From Halomonas aestuarii (lineage in GTDB: Bacteria; Pseudomonadota; Gammaproteobacteria; Pseudomonadales; Halomonadaceae): DNA of 64,000 nt. The translations under genes and the position numbers were made by a program. The stretch spans positions 682,001 through 746,000 of the forward strand of contig NZ_CP018139.1 in assembly GCF_001886615.1 (NCBI RefSeq), in the 5' to 3' direction. Every line of letters starts with the position of its first letter. Position 1 is the first letter of the stretch. The notes under the pieces are model-generated. The model saw nothing but the letters and a program-made list of their open reading frames with translations, was not told the origin of the DNA and did no database searches. Positions 28,315 through 36,224 of the stretch are shown one piece after another.

Positions 28315-29418
28315 ATGACCCCAGTGCCCCCCCCGGGTGACGAACCCGACATGGCCGCCCTCGCCGAGACGATCAAGACCTGGGGGCGAGAGCTCGGCTT
28401 CCAGCAGCTGGGCATCACCGATGTCGACCTGGCCGAGGACGAGGCGCACCTCGAGGCCTGGCTGGCGGCGGGCCACCACGGCGAGATGGGGTTCATGGCC
28501 AAGCACGGCACCAAGCGCACCCGGCCGGAGGAGCTGGTGCCCGGCACCCGGCGGGTGATCAGCGTGCGCCTGGACTACCTGCCCGCCGAGGTGGAGACGA
28601 CCAAGGTGCTCGGTCGCCCCTCGCTGGCCTATGTCTCCCGCTACGCCACCGGGCGGGACTACCACAAGCTGATGCGCAAGCGGCTGGCGACGCTGGCTAA
28701 ATGGATCGAGGCCGAGGTCGGCGCCTTCGGCTATCGCGCCTTCGTGGATTCCGCCCCGGTGATGGAGCGTGCCCTGGCGCGCAAGGCGGGCCTCGGCTGG
28801 TTCGGCAAGAATGCCATGCTGCTCAACCCGCGGGCCGGCTCGCTGTTCTTCCTCGGCGAGCTCTACACCGACCTGCCGCTGCCGGTGGATGAGCCCTTCG
28901 AGACCGACCACTGCGGGAGCTGCAGCGCCTGTCGCACCGCCTGCCCCACCCAGGCCATCGTCGAGGATCGGGTGGTGGATGCCCGGGCCTGCATCTCCTA
29001 CCTGACCATCGAGCTATTCGGGGCCATCCCGGAGCGCTACCGCGAGGCCATGGGCAACCGGGTGTTCGGCTGCGACGACTGCCAGCTGGTCTGCCCCTAC
29101 ACCCGCTTCACCCGGGTCAGCCGGGAGGGGGACTTCGCCCCCCGCCACGACCTGGACCGGGCGAGCCTCGTCTCGCTGTTCGCCTGGAGCGAGGAGGAGT
29201 TCCTGGAGAAGACCGCCGGCAACCCGATCCGCCGCATCGGCTACGAGCGCTGGCTGCGCAACCTGGCCGTGGGCCTCGGCAACGCTCCCTGGAGCCGGGC
29301 CGTGGAGGCCGCGCTGATGGCGCGCCTGCCCTATCCCTCCGACCTGGTCCGCGAGCACGTCCGCTGGGCGCTGGACCGCCAGCGGGAAAAGCGCCGCCAA
29401 CGGATCGCCAGCGCCTGA
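28315..29418 (+). CDS. queG: Epoxyqueuosine reductase
   Basis: A 367-residue cobalamin- and iron-sulfur-dependent enzyme that performs the last step of queuosine synthesis in tRNA. Two 4Fe-4S clusters are visible in CGSCSACRTACPTQAI and CDDCQLVCPYT. The catalytic region has GYRAFVDSAPVMERALARKAGLGWFGKN. It needs cob(II)alamin, so the nearby cobO may be relevant to supply. The ATG at 28315 lacks a clear ribosome site; the in-frame ATG at 28351 is an alternative start that still leaves the domain whole. It is divergent from nnr, as often seen. Confidence 0.95.
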   Translation: MTPVPPPGDEPDMAALAETIKTWGRELGFQQLGITDVDLAEDEAHLEAWLAAGHHGEMGFMAKHGTKRTRPEELVPGTRRVISVRLDYLPAEVETTKVLGRPSLAYVSRYATGRDYHKLMRKRLATLAKWIEAEVGAFGYRAFVDSAPVMERALARKAGLGWFGKNAMLLNPRAGSLFFLGELYTDLPLPVDEPFETDHCGSCSACRTACPTQAIVEDRVVDARACISYLTIELFGAIPERYREAMGNRVFGCDDCQLVCPYTRFTRVSREGDFAPRHDLDRASLVSLFAWSEEEFLEKTAGNPIRRIGYERWLRNLAVGLGNAPWSRAVEAALMARLPYPSDLVREHVRWALDRQREKRRQRIASA

Positions 29419-29428
29419 GCAAGGTGCA

Positions 29429-29617
29429 CGGCTTACCGGCGAGAGCGCTCCGAGGAGGCGCTGTGAACCCCTCCATGGGCGCTACATTTGCCCTGCTTCA
29501 CTCTCGCATCCTGCTCCGCTTGCAGGACCGGTGCTGGCCATCCATGGCCAGCCCGTTCGGCGGGATCCGCCTCACCCATGGCAAATGACCTCCTCTACCC
29601 GCTATCCCCGGCGCCGC
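29429..29617 (+). repeat. Structured intergenic repeat, copy B (expanded loop)
   Basis: This copy has the shared core GAGGAGGCGCTGTGAACCCC and right flank ACCTCCTC...CCCCGGCGCCGC. The apical stem CATTTGCC (29485-29492) / GGCAAATG (29580-29587) is a perfect eight-base pair but encloses 87 bases instead of six. The inserted DNA contains its own hairpin, GCTGGCCA / TGGCCAGC. It lies between the convergent genes queG and orn, and no gene is seen in the interval 29419-29682. Confidence 0.75.
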
Positions 29618-29682
29618 GCATCCCTTACCGCAGCCTGCCTGCGCGGACGCTGCCTCTCAGCGCCCGGCGCCGGTCCTGGGGG

Positions 29683-30282
29683 CTACTCCTCCTCGTCGCT
29701 GCGCTCGTCGGCCGCCTTGAGGAAGGTGGTGCGGTAGTGGGCGAGCTCGGCGATGGACTCGCGGATGTCGTCCATCGCGAGGTGGACGTTGCGCTTCTGG
29801 AAGCCCGCCAGGGCGCCCGGGTTCCAGCGCTTGGCCAGCTCCTTCAGGGTGGAGACGTCCAGGTTGCGGTAGTGGAAGAAGGCCAGCAGCTCGGGCATCT
29901 CCCGCTCCAGGAAGCGGCGATCCTGATGGATGCTGTTGCCGCACATCGGCGAGGCGCCGGCCTCGACGTGGGCCTTCAGGAACTCGAGGGTCTGTCGCTC
30001 GGCCTCGGCGGTCCCGACCCGGCTCTCCCTGACCCGCTGCACCAGGCCGGAGGCCCCGTGGGTCCGGGTGTTCCACTCGTCCATGGCCGTGAGCAGCGCG
30101 TCGGGCTGGTGCACCGCGATCACCGGCCCCTCCGCGACGGTGTTGAGGTCCTCGTCGGTGACCAGGGTGGCGATCTCGATGATGCGCTCCCGGTCCGGGT
30201 CGAGTCCGGTCATCTCCAGGTCGATCCAGATCAGGCGGTGGCGGCGCGGGTCCTGGGGGGCTGGCTTGGCATGCTCGGTCAT
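29683..30282 (-). CDS. orn: Oligoribonuclease
   Basis: A 199-residue DEDDh 3'-5' exonuclease that degrades dinucleotides, including pGpG from c-di-GMP breakdown. Exo [10 protein letters not shown], the Exo II region [13 protein letters not shown] and Exo [12 protein letters not shown] with preceding His are visible. It is essential in many gammaproteobacteria. Its role in clearing pGpG links it to the c-di-GMP theme of the window. It is divergent from rsgA, a conserved arrangement. Confidence 0.97.
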   Translation of the reverse strand: MTEHAKPAPQDPRRHRLIWIDLEMTGLDPDRERIIEIATLVTDEDLNTVAEGPVIAVHQPDALLTAMDEWNTRTHGASGLVQRVRESRVGTAEAERQTLEFLKAHVEAGASPMCGNSIHQDRRFLEREMPELLAFFHYRNLDVSTLKELAKRWNPGALAGFQKRNVHLAMDDIRESIAELAHYRTTFLKAADERSDEEE

Positions 30283-30332
30283 GGAAGTTCCTTGCGGGAC
30301 GTCGGCTGGCGACAGCGGACGCCTTGGGTGAG

Positions 30333-30351
30333 TACAATGCGCTCCATTGTA
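30333..30351. promoter_or_regulatory. Palindromic divergent promoter orn / rsgA
   Basis: TACAATG / CATTGTA forms a perfect seven-base inverted repeat around a five-base centre. Each arm contains a -10-like hexamer, TACAAT, one per strand (30333-30338 plus, 30346-30351 minus). The plus one would start rsgA mRNA about 24 bases before its ATG, the minus one orn about 57 bases before its own. This looks like a symmetric bidirectional promoter or an operator overlapping both. Confidence 0.5.
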
Positions 30352-30368
30352 GCGAGCTTCGGGCCCCC

Positions 30369-31415
30369 ATGAGCAAACGCAAGTTGAGCCGCCAGCAGCG
30401 CTGGCGCGTCGAGAAGGTCCAGGCCGAACGCGCCCGGCGCGCCGACCGGCGCGATTCCCGGGACAGCGAGAAGCTGGCCGCCGGGGAGTATGGGCCGGAA
30501 CAGAACGGCCGCGTGATCGCCCACTTCGGCCGCACCCTGGACGTGCGCCCCGAGGGCAGCGGCGACGCCGTGCGCTGCCATCTGCGCGCCAACCTCGAGG
30601 GGCTGGTGACCGGCGACCGGGTGATCTGGCGGGCCGCCCACGACGCCCGCGACGGCGTGGTGGTGGCCCGGGGCGAGCGCGACAGCGTCCTGGAGCGTCC
30701 CGACGCCCGCGGCCAGCTGAAGCCGGTGGCCGCCAACATCGACCAGATCCTGATCGTCTTCGCCGTGGAGCCCGCCCCCCACGCCAACCTGATCGACCGT
30801 TACCTGGTGGCCGCCGAGGCCACCGGCATCGCGCCGGTACTGGTGCTCAACAAGATCGACCTGTTGCCGGAACACGGCGGCGAGTTGAGGGCGCTGCTGG
30901 CGCGCTACGAGGCCCTGGGCTACCCGGTGGTCACCACCACCACCGAACGGGACGGCGGCCTCTCGGCCCTGCATGCCCGGCTGGCGGGGCGCACCTCGGT
31001 GTTCGTCGGCCAGAGCGGCGTGGGCAAGTCCTCGCTGATCGACCGGCTGCTGCCGGACGAGGAACTCCGCATCGGCGCGCTGTCCAAGGATTCGCGCAAG
31101 GGGACCCATACCACCACCACCGCTCGCCTCTACGCGCTGCCGGATCCGGACGACGGGGGTCACCCCGGAGTCGCTGGCGGCGAGCTGATCGACTCGCCGG
31201 GGATTCGCGAGTTCGGCCTGACCCACCTGGACGAGCAGGAGGTCACCGACGGCTTCATCGAGTTCCGCGAGTTCCTGGGCCGATGCCGCTTCCGGGACTG
31301 CCGCCACCGCCAAGAGCCGGGCTGTGCCCTGCGGGCGGCCGTGGAGCGCGGCGATATCCATCCCGAGCGCTTTGCCAGCTACCGACGCATCCTTGATAGC
31401 CTCGAGGACGCCTGA
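30369..31415 (+). CDS. rsgA: Ribosome small-subunit biogenesis GTPase RsgA
   Basis: A 348-residue circularly permuted GTPase that checks maturation of the 30S subunit. It has an N-terminal basic tail ([14 protein letters not shown]), an OB fold, then the GTPase with G4 NKID before G1 GQSGVGKSS (about 214-222) and G3 DSPGIREF, and a C-terminal zinc knuckle [14 protein letters not shown]. The order G4-G1-G3 confirms permutation. The ATG at 30369 gives the normal basic start. It is followed by sseA after 17 bases, probably in one operon with psd. Confidence 0.96.
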   Translation: MSKRKLSRQQRWRVEKVQAERARRADRRDSRDSEKLAAGEYGPEQNGRVIAHFGRTLDVRPEGSGDAVRCHLRANLEGLVTGDRVIWRAAHDARDGVVVARGERDSVLERPDARGQLKPVAANIDQILIVFAVEPAPHANLIDRYLVAAEATGIAPVLVLNKIDLLPEHGGELRALLARYEALGYPVVTTTTERDGGLSALHARLAGRTSVFVGQSGVGKSSLIDRLLPDEELRIGALSKDSRKGTHTTTTARLYALPDPDDGGHPGVAGGELIDSPGIREFGLTHLDEQEVTDGFIEFREFLGRCRFRDCRHRQEPGCALRAAVERGDIHPERFASYRRILDSLEDA

Positions 31416-31432
31416 AGCAAGGAGAGAGTGCC

Positions 31433-32263
31433 ATGAGTTCCGAAGACAACCTGCTCCCGCTGATCATCGAACCCGACCAGCTGGCCGCCCGGCTGGACGA
31501 GCCGTCGCTGCTGGTCATCGACGTGCCCCTGCGGGCCGAGAGCCATGGCGAGGGGCATGTGCCGGGCGCCATCTTCCTGGACCATCGCCTGCTGATGAAC
31601 GGCGAGGGCGAGGTGCCCAACGAGGTGCCCTCGGTCGAGGCGCTCTCCCGGCTGTTCTCGTCCCTCGGCCTGACCCGCGACACCCACGTGGTGGCCTACG
31701 ACGACGAGGGCGGCGGCTGGGCCGGACGCCTGCTGTGGACCCTGGAGCTGATCGGGCATACCCGCTACTCCTACCTCAACGGCGGCATCCACGCCTGGCG
31801 CGAGGCCGGCCAGCCGGTCTCCACCGAGACCCACCCGCCTCGCCCCAGCGACTACGAGGCCGAGATCCTGCATCCCGAGGTGGCCATCGATCGTCTCGAG
31901 CTCCAGGAGCGCCTGGGGGAGAAGGGATTCGCGGTCTGGGATGCCCGCTCCCGCGCCGAGTACGACGGCGAGAAGGGCAGCAACCGGCGACTGGGCCACA
32001 TGCCCGGGGCGGTCAACATGGAGTGGACCGAGGCCATGGACCGCGAGCACGGGCTGCGTATCCGCGACTACGCCGAACTCATCACCGAACTCGAGGCCCT
32101 GGGGCTGACCCCGGACATGGAAGTGGTCACCCACTGCCAGAGCCACCATCGCAGCGGCTTCACCTGGCTGGTGGGCAAGGCACTGGGCTTCGACAGGATC
32201 CGCGGCTACGCCGGCTCCTGGAAGGAGTGGGGCAACCGCGACGACACGCCCATCGAGCCCTAG
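31433..32263 (+). CDS. sseA: Thiosulfate/3-mercaptopyruvate sulfurtransferase (rhodanese)
   Basis: A 276-residue two-domain rhodanese. The inactive N-terminal domain contains VIDVPLRAESHGEGHVPGAIFLD. The C-terminal domain carries the active Cys in the loop CQSHHRSG, after the approach motif GHMPGAVNMEW. The loop differs from the CGSGVT loop of classical mercaptopyruvate sulfurtransferases and is closer to thiosulfate-type enzymes, so the sulfur donor is uncertain. The order rsgA-sseA-psd, all on one strand with short gaps, matches Pseudomonas. Confidence 0.88.
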   Translation: MSSEDNLLPLIIEPDQLAARLDEPSLLVIDVPLRAESHGEGHVPGAIFLDHRLLMNGEGEVPNEVPSVEALSRLFSSLGLTRDTHVVAYDDEGGGWAGRLLWTLELIGHTRYSYLNGGIHAWREAGQPVSTETHPPRPSDYEAEILHPEVAIDRLELQERLGEKGFAVWDARSRAEYDGEKGSNRRLGHMPGAVNMEWTEAMDREHGLRIRDYAELITELEALGLTPDMEVVTHCQSHHRSGFTWLVGKALGFDRIRGYAGSWKEWGNRDDTPIEP

Positions 32264-32339
32264 CGGAACATCACCCCGGCCGGTCGCGGCATCACGCGCG
32301 GCCGGCCGCCCTTCATGACCCACTGACGGACGACTGCCC

Positions 32340-33221
32340 TTGTCACTCGCGCGACTCTTTGCCCTCATCCAGTATCCCCTGCCCCATCACCTGCTCTCGC
32401 GGCTGGTGGGATGGCTCGCCGACTGCCGGGTGCCATGGCTGAAGAATGCCCTCGTGCAGGCCTTCATCCGTCAGTTCCGCGTCGACATGGACGAGGCCGC
32501 CGAGCCCGACCCGACGGCCTACGCGAGCTTCAACGACTTCTTCACCCGGGCCCTGGAGGACGACGCCCGGCCCATCGGCGACGGCGTGGTCTCGCCCGCC
32601 GACGGCACCCTCTCGCAGTTCGGGCCCATCGAGGCCGGCCAGCTTCTCCAGGCCAAGGGCCATTACTTCTCCACCATGGAGCTGCTCGGCGGCGACGGCG
32701 AGGCGGCGCGCCGCTACCTGGGGGGCAGCTTCGCCACCGTCTACCTGTCGCCCAGCGACTACCATCGGGTGCACATGCCCGTGGCCGGCACCCTGACAGA
32801 GATGGTCTACGTGCCGGGTCGCCTCTTCTCGGTGAACGCCGCCACCACCCACCACGTGCCCAACCTCTTCGCCCGCAACGAGCGGCTGGTGTGCCATTTC
32901 GACACCGAACAGGGTCCCATGGTGATGGTGCTGGTGGGGGCAATGATCGTCGCCGCCATCGAGACGGTCTGGGCCGGTCAGGTCACGCCCCTGCCCCGGG
33001 GCGACGTGCAGCGGATCCGCTTCGACTCCCCGGTGCGCCTGGAGAAGGGCGAGGAGATGGGGCGCTTCAAGCTCGGCTCCACGGTGGTCATGGCCTTCGC
33101 CGAGCCGGTCGCCTTCACCGACCAGGCCCCGGGCGCCAAGGTGCGGATGGGGCAGGCGCTCGGTCGGCGTTCGACCGACGAGGCGCCGGGCCCGTCGCGC
33201 GACACCCACCGCGTCGACTGA
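32340..33221 (+). CDS. psd: Phosphatidylserine decarboxylase proenzyme
   Basis: A 293-residue inner-membrane proenzyme that makes phosphatidylethanolamine. The self-cleavage motif LGST lies at 245-248, where Ser247 becomes the pyruvoyl group. Upstream are SPADGT, the [13 protein letters not shown] region and [13 protein letters not shown]. The start is TTG at 32340: a stop lies in frame at 32316-32318, there is no ATG before the conserved N-terminus, and GACGGA is well spaced upstream. It is convergent with epmA, with only one base between the stop codons. Confidence 0.95.
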   Translation: MSLARLFALIQYPLPHHLLSRLVGWLADCRVPWLKNALVQAFIRQFRVDMDEAAEPDPTAYASFNDFFTRALEDDARPIGDGVVSPADGTLSQFGPIEAGQLLQAKGHYFSTMELLGGDGEAARRYLGGSFATVYLSPSDYHRVHMPVAGTLTEMVYVPGRLFSVNAATTHHVPNLFARNERLVCHFDTEQGPMVMVLVGAMIVAAIETVWAGQVTPLPRGDVQRIRFDSPVRLEKGEEMGRFKLGSTVVMAFAEPVAFTDQAPGAKVRMGQALGRRSTDEAPGPSRDTHRVD

Positions 33222-33222
33222 G

Positions 33223-34197
33223 TCAGGCGCGAGGGGTGGCGAAGGCCATCACCTCCGCCACGCGCTCCTTGCCCAACGCCAGCTGGATCAGCCGGTCGAG
33301 CCCCAGCGCCACCCCGCTGCCGGCCGGCAGGCCAGCCTCCAGCGCCGCCAGCAGGCGTTCATCCACCGCCACCGCGGCAAGCCCCAGGGCGCGCCGGGCG
33401 GCGTTGTCCTGCGCGAAGCGGGCCGCCTGCTCCGCGGCATCGGTGAGCTCGTCGTAGCCGTTGGCGAGTTCGAGCCCCTCCCTATAGAGCTCGAAGCGCG
33501 AGGCCACCCACTCGCCGTCCTCCGGGTCGCGATGGTGGCGCGCCAGGGCGGCCTGGCTGGCCGGATAGTCGACTACCACGTCGAGCCCGTCGCGCCCCAG
33601 GCCGGGCTCGATGGCAAAACTCATCAGCAGGTCCAGGCAGCCGTCGCGGTCGCTGTCGCCCATCTCCAGCCCGCCGGTCTCGCCGGCCAGGCGGCGCAAT
33701 GGCTCGAGGGGGATCGTGAAGGGATCGATACCCAGCACCTCTCGGAAGAGATCGCGGTAGCGGCGCCGCCGCAGCGGCCCGGGCTCCCGGCCGAGCACCC
33801 GCCCCACCAGCGCGGCGGTCTCGTCGATCAGCTCGTCGAGGCCGAGGCCGGGGCGGTACCACTCCAGCATGGTGAACTCGAGGTTGTGGCGTCGCCCCAC
33901 CTCGCCGTCGCGGAAGCTTCTGGCCAGCTGGAAGATCGGCCCGCTGCCGGCGGCCAGCAGGCGCTTCATGGCGAACTCCGGGGAGGTCTGCAGCCACAGC
34001 CGTTCACGGCCGGCCGGCGTGGTCGCCTCGGCCGAGAGGGAGGCCAGGTGCACCTCGGTGCTGCCGCCGTGGCCGAGCACCGGGGTCTCCACCTCCAGCA
34101 CGTCGCGCTCGGCGAAGAAGGCCCGCACCTCGGCGATCAGCCGCGCCCGCGCGCGCAGGGTCGCGATCTCGGCGGTGGGGCGCCAGTCGATGGTCAT
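33223..34197 (-). CDS. epmA: Elongation factor P--(R)-beta-lysine ligase
   Basis: A 324-residue paralogue of class II lysyl-tRNA synthetase without an anticodon domain (PoxA/YjeA/GenX). It attaches (R)-beta-lysine to Lys34 of EF-P. Class II motifs are visible: motif 2 region FQLARSFRDGEVGRRHNLEFTMLEWYRP and motif 3 GSGVALGLDRLIQLALG. GGAGGA precedes the ATG at 34195-34197. The partner genes efp and epmB are next to it, so the full modification system is encoded within about 3 kb. Confidence 0.97.
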   Translation of the reverse strand: MTIDWRPTAEIATLRARARLIAEVRAFFAERDVLEVETPVLGHGGSTEVHLASLSAEATTPAGRERLWLQTSPEFAMKRLLAAGSGPIFQLARSFRDGEVGRRHNLEFTMLEWYRPGLGLDELIDETAALVGRVLGREPGPLRRRRYRDLFREVLGIDPFTIPLEPLRRLAGETGGLEMGDSDRDGCLDLLMSFAIEPGLGRDGLDVVVDYPASQAALARHHRDPEDGEWVASRFELYREGLELANGYDELTDAAEQAARFAQDNAARRALGLAAVAVDERLLAALEAGLPAGSGVALGLDRLIQLALGKERVAEVMAFATPRA

Positions 34198-34215
34198 CCA
34201 GGGTTCCTCCAGAAA

Positions 34216-34251
34216 CGACGAAGGCCACGCCGTATCAACGTGGCCTCGTCG
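34216..34251 (-). terminator. Hairpin terminator between efp and epmA
   Basis: Read on the minus strand, CGACGAGGCCACG pairs with CGTGGCCTTCGTCG (one bulged base) around a nine-base loop, followed by TTTC. It lies just ahead of the epmA ribosome site, so some efp transcripts probably end here, with read-through feeding epmA. Confidence 0.6.
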
Positions 34252-34260
34252 GGCGGACTC

Positions 34261-34370
34261 GCCGCTTATCCGGCGGCAGCCCATGGCGGAGGCGCTGTGA
34301 ACCCCTCCCTGGGCGCTACCGATGCCCTCCCTGGCATCGGACCTCCGCCATGGTCTACTGCCGGCGCCGC
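34261..34370 (+). repeat. Structured intergenic repeat, copy C (most complete)
   Basis: A 110-base element with perfect outer arms CCATGGCGGAGG (34281-34292) / CCTCCGCCATGG (34342-34353) and a perfect apical stem CCGATGCC (34319-34326) / GGCATCGG (34333-34340) around the loop CTCCCT. The ends CCGCTTATCCGGCGGCAG and CCGGCGCCGC form further imperfect terminal complementarity. It lies between efp and epmA. Confidence 0.85.
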
Positions 34371-34389
34371 AAGCCGGAAAGGCCTGGCT

Positions 34390-34956
34390 TCAGGCGCGTG
34401 AGACGTACTCGCCGCTGCGCGTATCCACCTTCAGCACCTCGCCCTCATTGATGAACAGCGGCACACGGACCACGGCGCCGGAAGAGAGGGTCGCCGGCTT
34501 GGAGCCGCCCTGGGCGGTATCACCCTTGAGGCCCGGGTCGGTCTCGGTCACCTCGAGCTCGATGAAGTTCGGCGGGGTGACGTTGATGACGTTGTCGTTC
34601 CACAGGGTCACGGTGTAGGGCACCTGCTCCTTGAGCCACTTCCCGGTGTCGCCCAGTGCCTTCTTCTCCACGGCGTACTGCTCGAAGGAGCCGTCGGTCT
34701 TCATGAAGTACCACATGTCGCCGTCGGTATAGAGGTACTCCATCTCGAGCTCGAGCACGTCGGCGGCTTCCAGGGAGTCACCGGACTTGAAGGTGTGCTC
34801 CAGGACCCGGCCGGTCATCAGGTTGCGCAGCTTGACGCGGTTGAAGGCCTGCCCCTTGCCCGGCTTGACGAGTTCGTTCTCGACAATGCTGCACGGATCA
34901 CCGTCCAGCATCACCTTCAGACCGCCCTTGAATTCGTTGGTAGAATAGTTCGCCAT
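34390..34956 (-). CDS. efp: Translation elongation factor P
   Basis: A 188-residue three-domain factor that rescues ribosomes stalled at polyproline. The modifiable loop is VKPGKGQAF with Lys34 at its tip, the residue lysylated by EpmA/EpmB. The C-terminal OB domain holds [19 protein letters not shown]. The length and sequence are standard. It is encoded divergently from epmB, while epmA follows on the same strand. Confidence 0.98.
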   Translation of the reverse strand: MANYSTNEFKGGLKVMLDGDPCSIVENELVKPGKGQAFNRVKLRNLMTGRVLEHTFKSGDSLEAADVLELEMEYLYTDGDMWYFMKTDGSFEQYAVEKKALGDTGKWLKEQVPYTVTLWNDNVINVTPPNFIELEVTETDPGLKGDTAQGGSKPATLSSGAVVRVPLFINEGEVLKVDTRSGEYVSRA

Positions 34957-35064
34957 GATCGCTTACCCATATTCGAGCGCGCCCCCGGCACTGGCCGGCG
35001 GCGCGCACAAGCAGATGAAGTGTCACGGGGGGCAGGCCCCCGTTCGCATTGACTGGTGTGCCGC

Positions 35065-36102
35065 ATGATAACCCGAAGCAGCGCCCTTTTGCAGCGCCCC
35101 GACCCGGAGACGAAGCCCCTGCCCGTGCAGGCTCGCTGGCAGACCCAGCTGGCCGGGGCGATCCGCGATCCCCTCGAGCTGTGCCGCCGCCTGGGCCTCG
35201 ACGAGGCCTGGCAGGACGGGGCCGAAGCCGGCCACGCCCTCTTCGAGGTGCGGGTTCCCGAGGCCTACCTGTCGCGCATCCGCCCCGGCGACCCGGCGGA
35301 CCCCCTGCTGCGCCAGGTGCTTCCGCTGGGCGAAGAGGCCCTGCCCACGCCCGGCTACGTGGCCGACCCCCTGGCCGAGGCCGAGCACACCCCGGCCCCG
35401 GGACTGATCCACAAGTACGCCGGCCGGGTGCTGCTGATCGCGAGCCCGGCCTGCGCGGTGAACTGCCGCTACTGCTTTCGCCGGCACTTCCCCTACGAGG
35501 AGAACGCGCCCTCGCGGGCGCAGTGGGACGAAAGCCTCGAGCACATCCGCCGAGACACCACGATCCATGAGGCCATCCTCTCCGGCGGCGACCCCCTGGC
35601 CGCCAGCGACCGCCAGCTGGGCTGGCTGGTCGAGCGGCTCGAGGCGATCCCGCACATCAAGCGCCTGCGCCTTCACACGCGGCTGCCGGTGGTGATTCCC
35701 AACCGCATCGACGAGGCCCTGCTCGGCTGGCTATCCGCCACCCGGCTGCAGAAGGTGATGGTGCTGCACATCAACCATGCCAACGAGATCGATGACGCGG
35801 TGGTGGGGGCCTGCGAGAGGCTCAAGGCGGCGGGCGTGACCCTGCTCAACCAGAGCGTGCTGCTGCAAGGCGTCAACGACGATGCCGACACCCTCGCCAC
35901 GCTCTCCGAGCGCCTGTTCGAGGCGGGCATCCTGCCCTACTACCTCCACGTGCTCGACCCGGTGGCCGGCGCCGCGCACTTCGACGTGGGCGACGACGAG
36001 GCCCGCGCGCTGGTCGAGGGCCTTCGCGAGAGGCTGCCGGGCTTCCTGATGCCGCGACTGGTCAGGGAGGTGCCCGGCGAGGCCAGCAAGACGCCGCTGT
36101 AA
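35065..36102 (+). CDS. epmB: EF-P beta-lysylation protein (lysine 2,3-aminomutase-like radical SAM enzyme)
   Basis: A 345-residue enzyme that converts (S)-alpha-lysine to (R)-beta-lysine for EF-P modification. The radical-SAM cysteines are Cys130, Cys134 and Cys137 in CAVNCRYCFRRHFPY. ILSGGDPLAASD and the PLP-lysine region near the C-terminus also fit. The ATG at 35065 is preferred; a GTG three codons earlier is possible. Its stop is followed at once by a tandem octamer repeat, so the distal end of the gene could be altered by slippage. Confidence 0.95.
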   Translation: MITRSSALLQRPDPETKPLPVQARWQTQLAGAIRDPLELCRRLGLDEAWQDGAEAGHALFEVRVPEAYLSRIRPGDPADPLLRQVLPLGEEALPTPGYVADPLAEAEHTPAPGLIHKYAGRVLLIASPACAVNCRYCFRRHFPYEENAPSRAQWDESLEHIRRDTTIHEAILSGGDPLAASDRQLGWLVERLEAIPHIKRLRLHTRLPVVIPNRIDEALLGWLSATRLQKVMVLHINHANEIDDAVVGACERLKAAGVTLLNQSVLLQGVNDDADTLATLSERLFEAGILPYYLHVLDPVAGAAHFDVGDDEARALVEGLRERLPGFLMPRLVREVPGEASKTPL

Positions 36103-36150
36103 GCGGCCAAGCGGCCAAGCGGCCAAGCGGCCAAGCGGCCAAGCGGCCAA
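36103..36150. repeat. Tandem octamer repeat, six copies of GCGGCCAA
   Basis: Six exact head-to-tail copies of GCGGCCAA follow the epmB TAA stop without a gap. Each unit has the NotI-like core GCGGCC and is not seen as an array elsewhere in the window. Copy number is likely to vary by strand slippage. The array lies between epmB and the terminator. Confidence 0.9.
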
Positions 36151-36176
36151 AGGATTCGCCCCACTCCAGCAACAAC

Positions 36177-36206
36177 GAACCCCGAAGGTCGAGACCTTCG
36201 GGGTTC
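36177..36206. terminator. Bidirectional terminator epmB / leuA
   Basis: A perfect 14-base stem, GAACCCCGAAGGTC / GACCTTCGGGGTTC, with a two-base centre lies between the convergent genes epmB and leuA. T residues follow loosely on the plus strand. It is the only strong hairpin in the interval. Confidence 0.8.
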
Positions 36207-36224
36207 GCTTGTCGCTCGGTACTG

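Noticed and set aside
32276..32312. GC-rich hairpin between sseA and psd as a terminator
   Set aside because: Pairing is imperfect and there is no T-run. The genes are close and co-directional as in Pseudomonas, so an operon is more likely.
36103..36150. Tandem GCGGCCAA array as a CRISPR remnant
   Set aside because: The units are contiguous with no spacers, and no cas genes are near.
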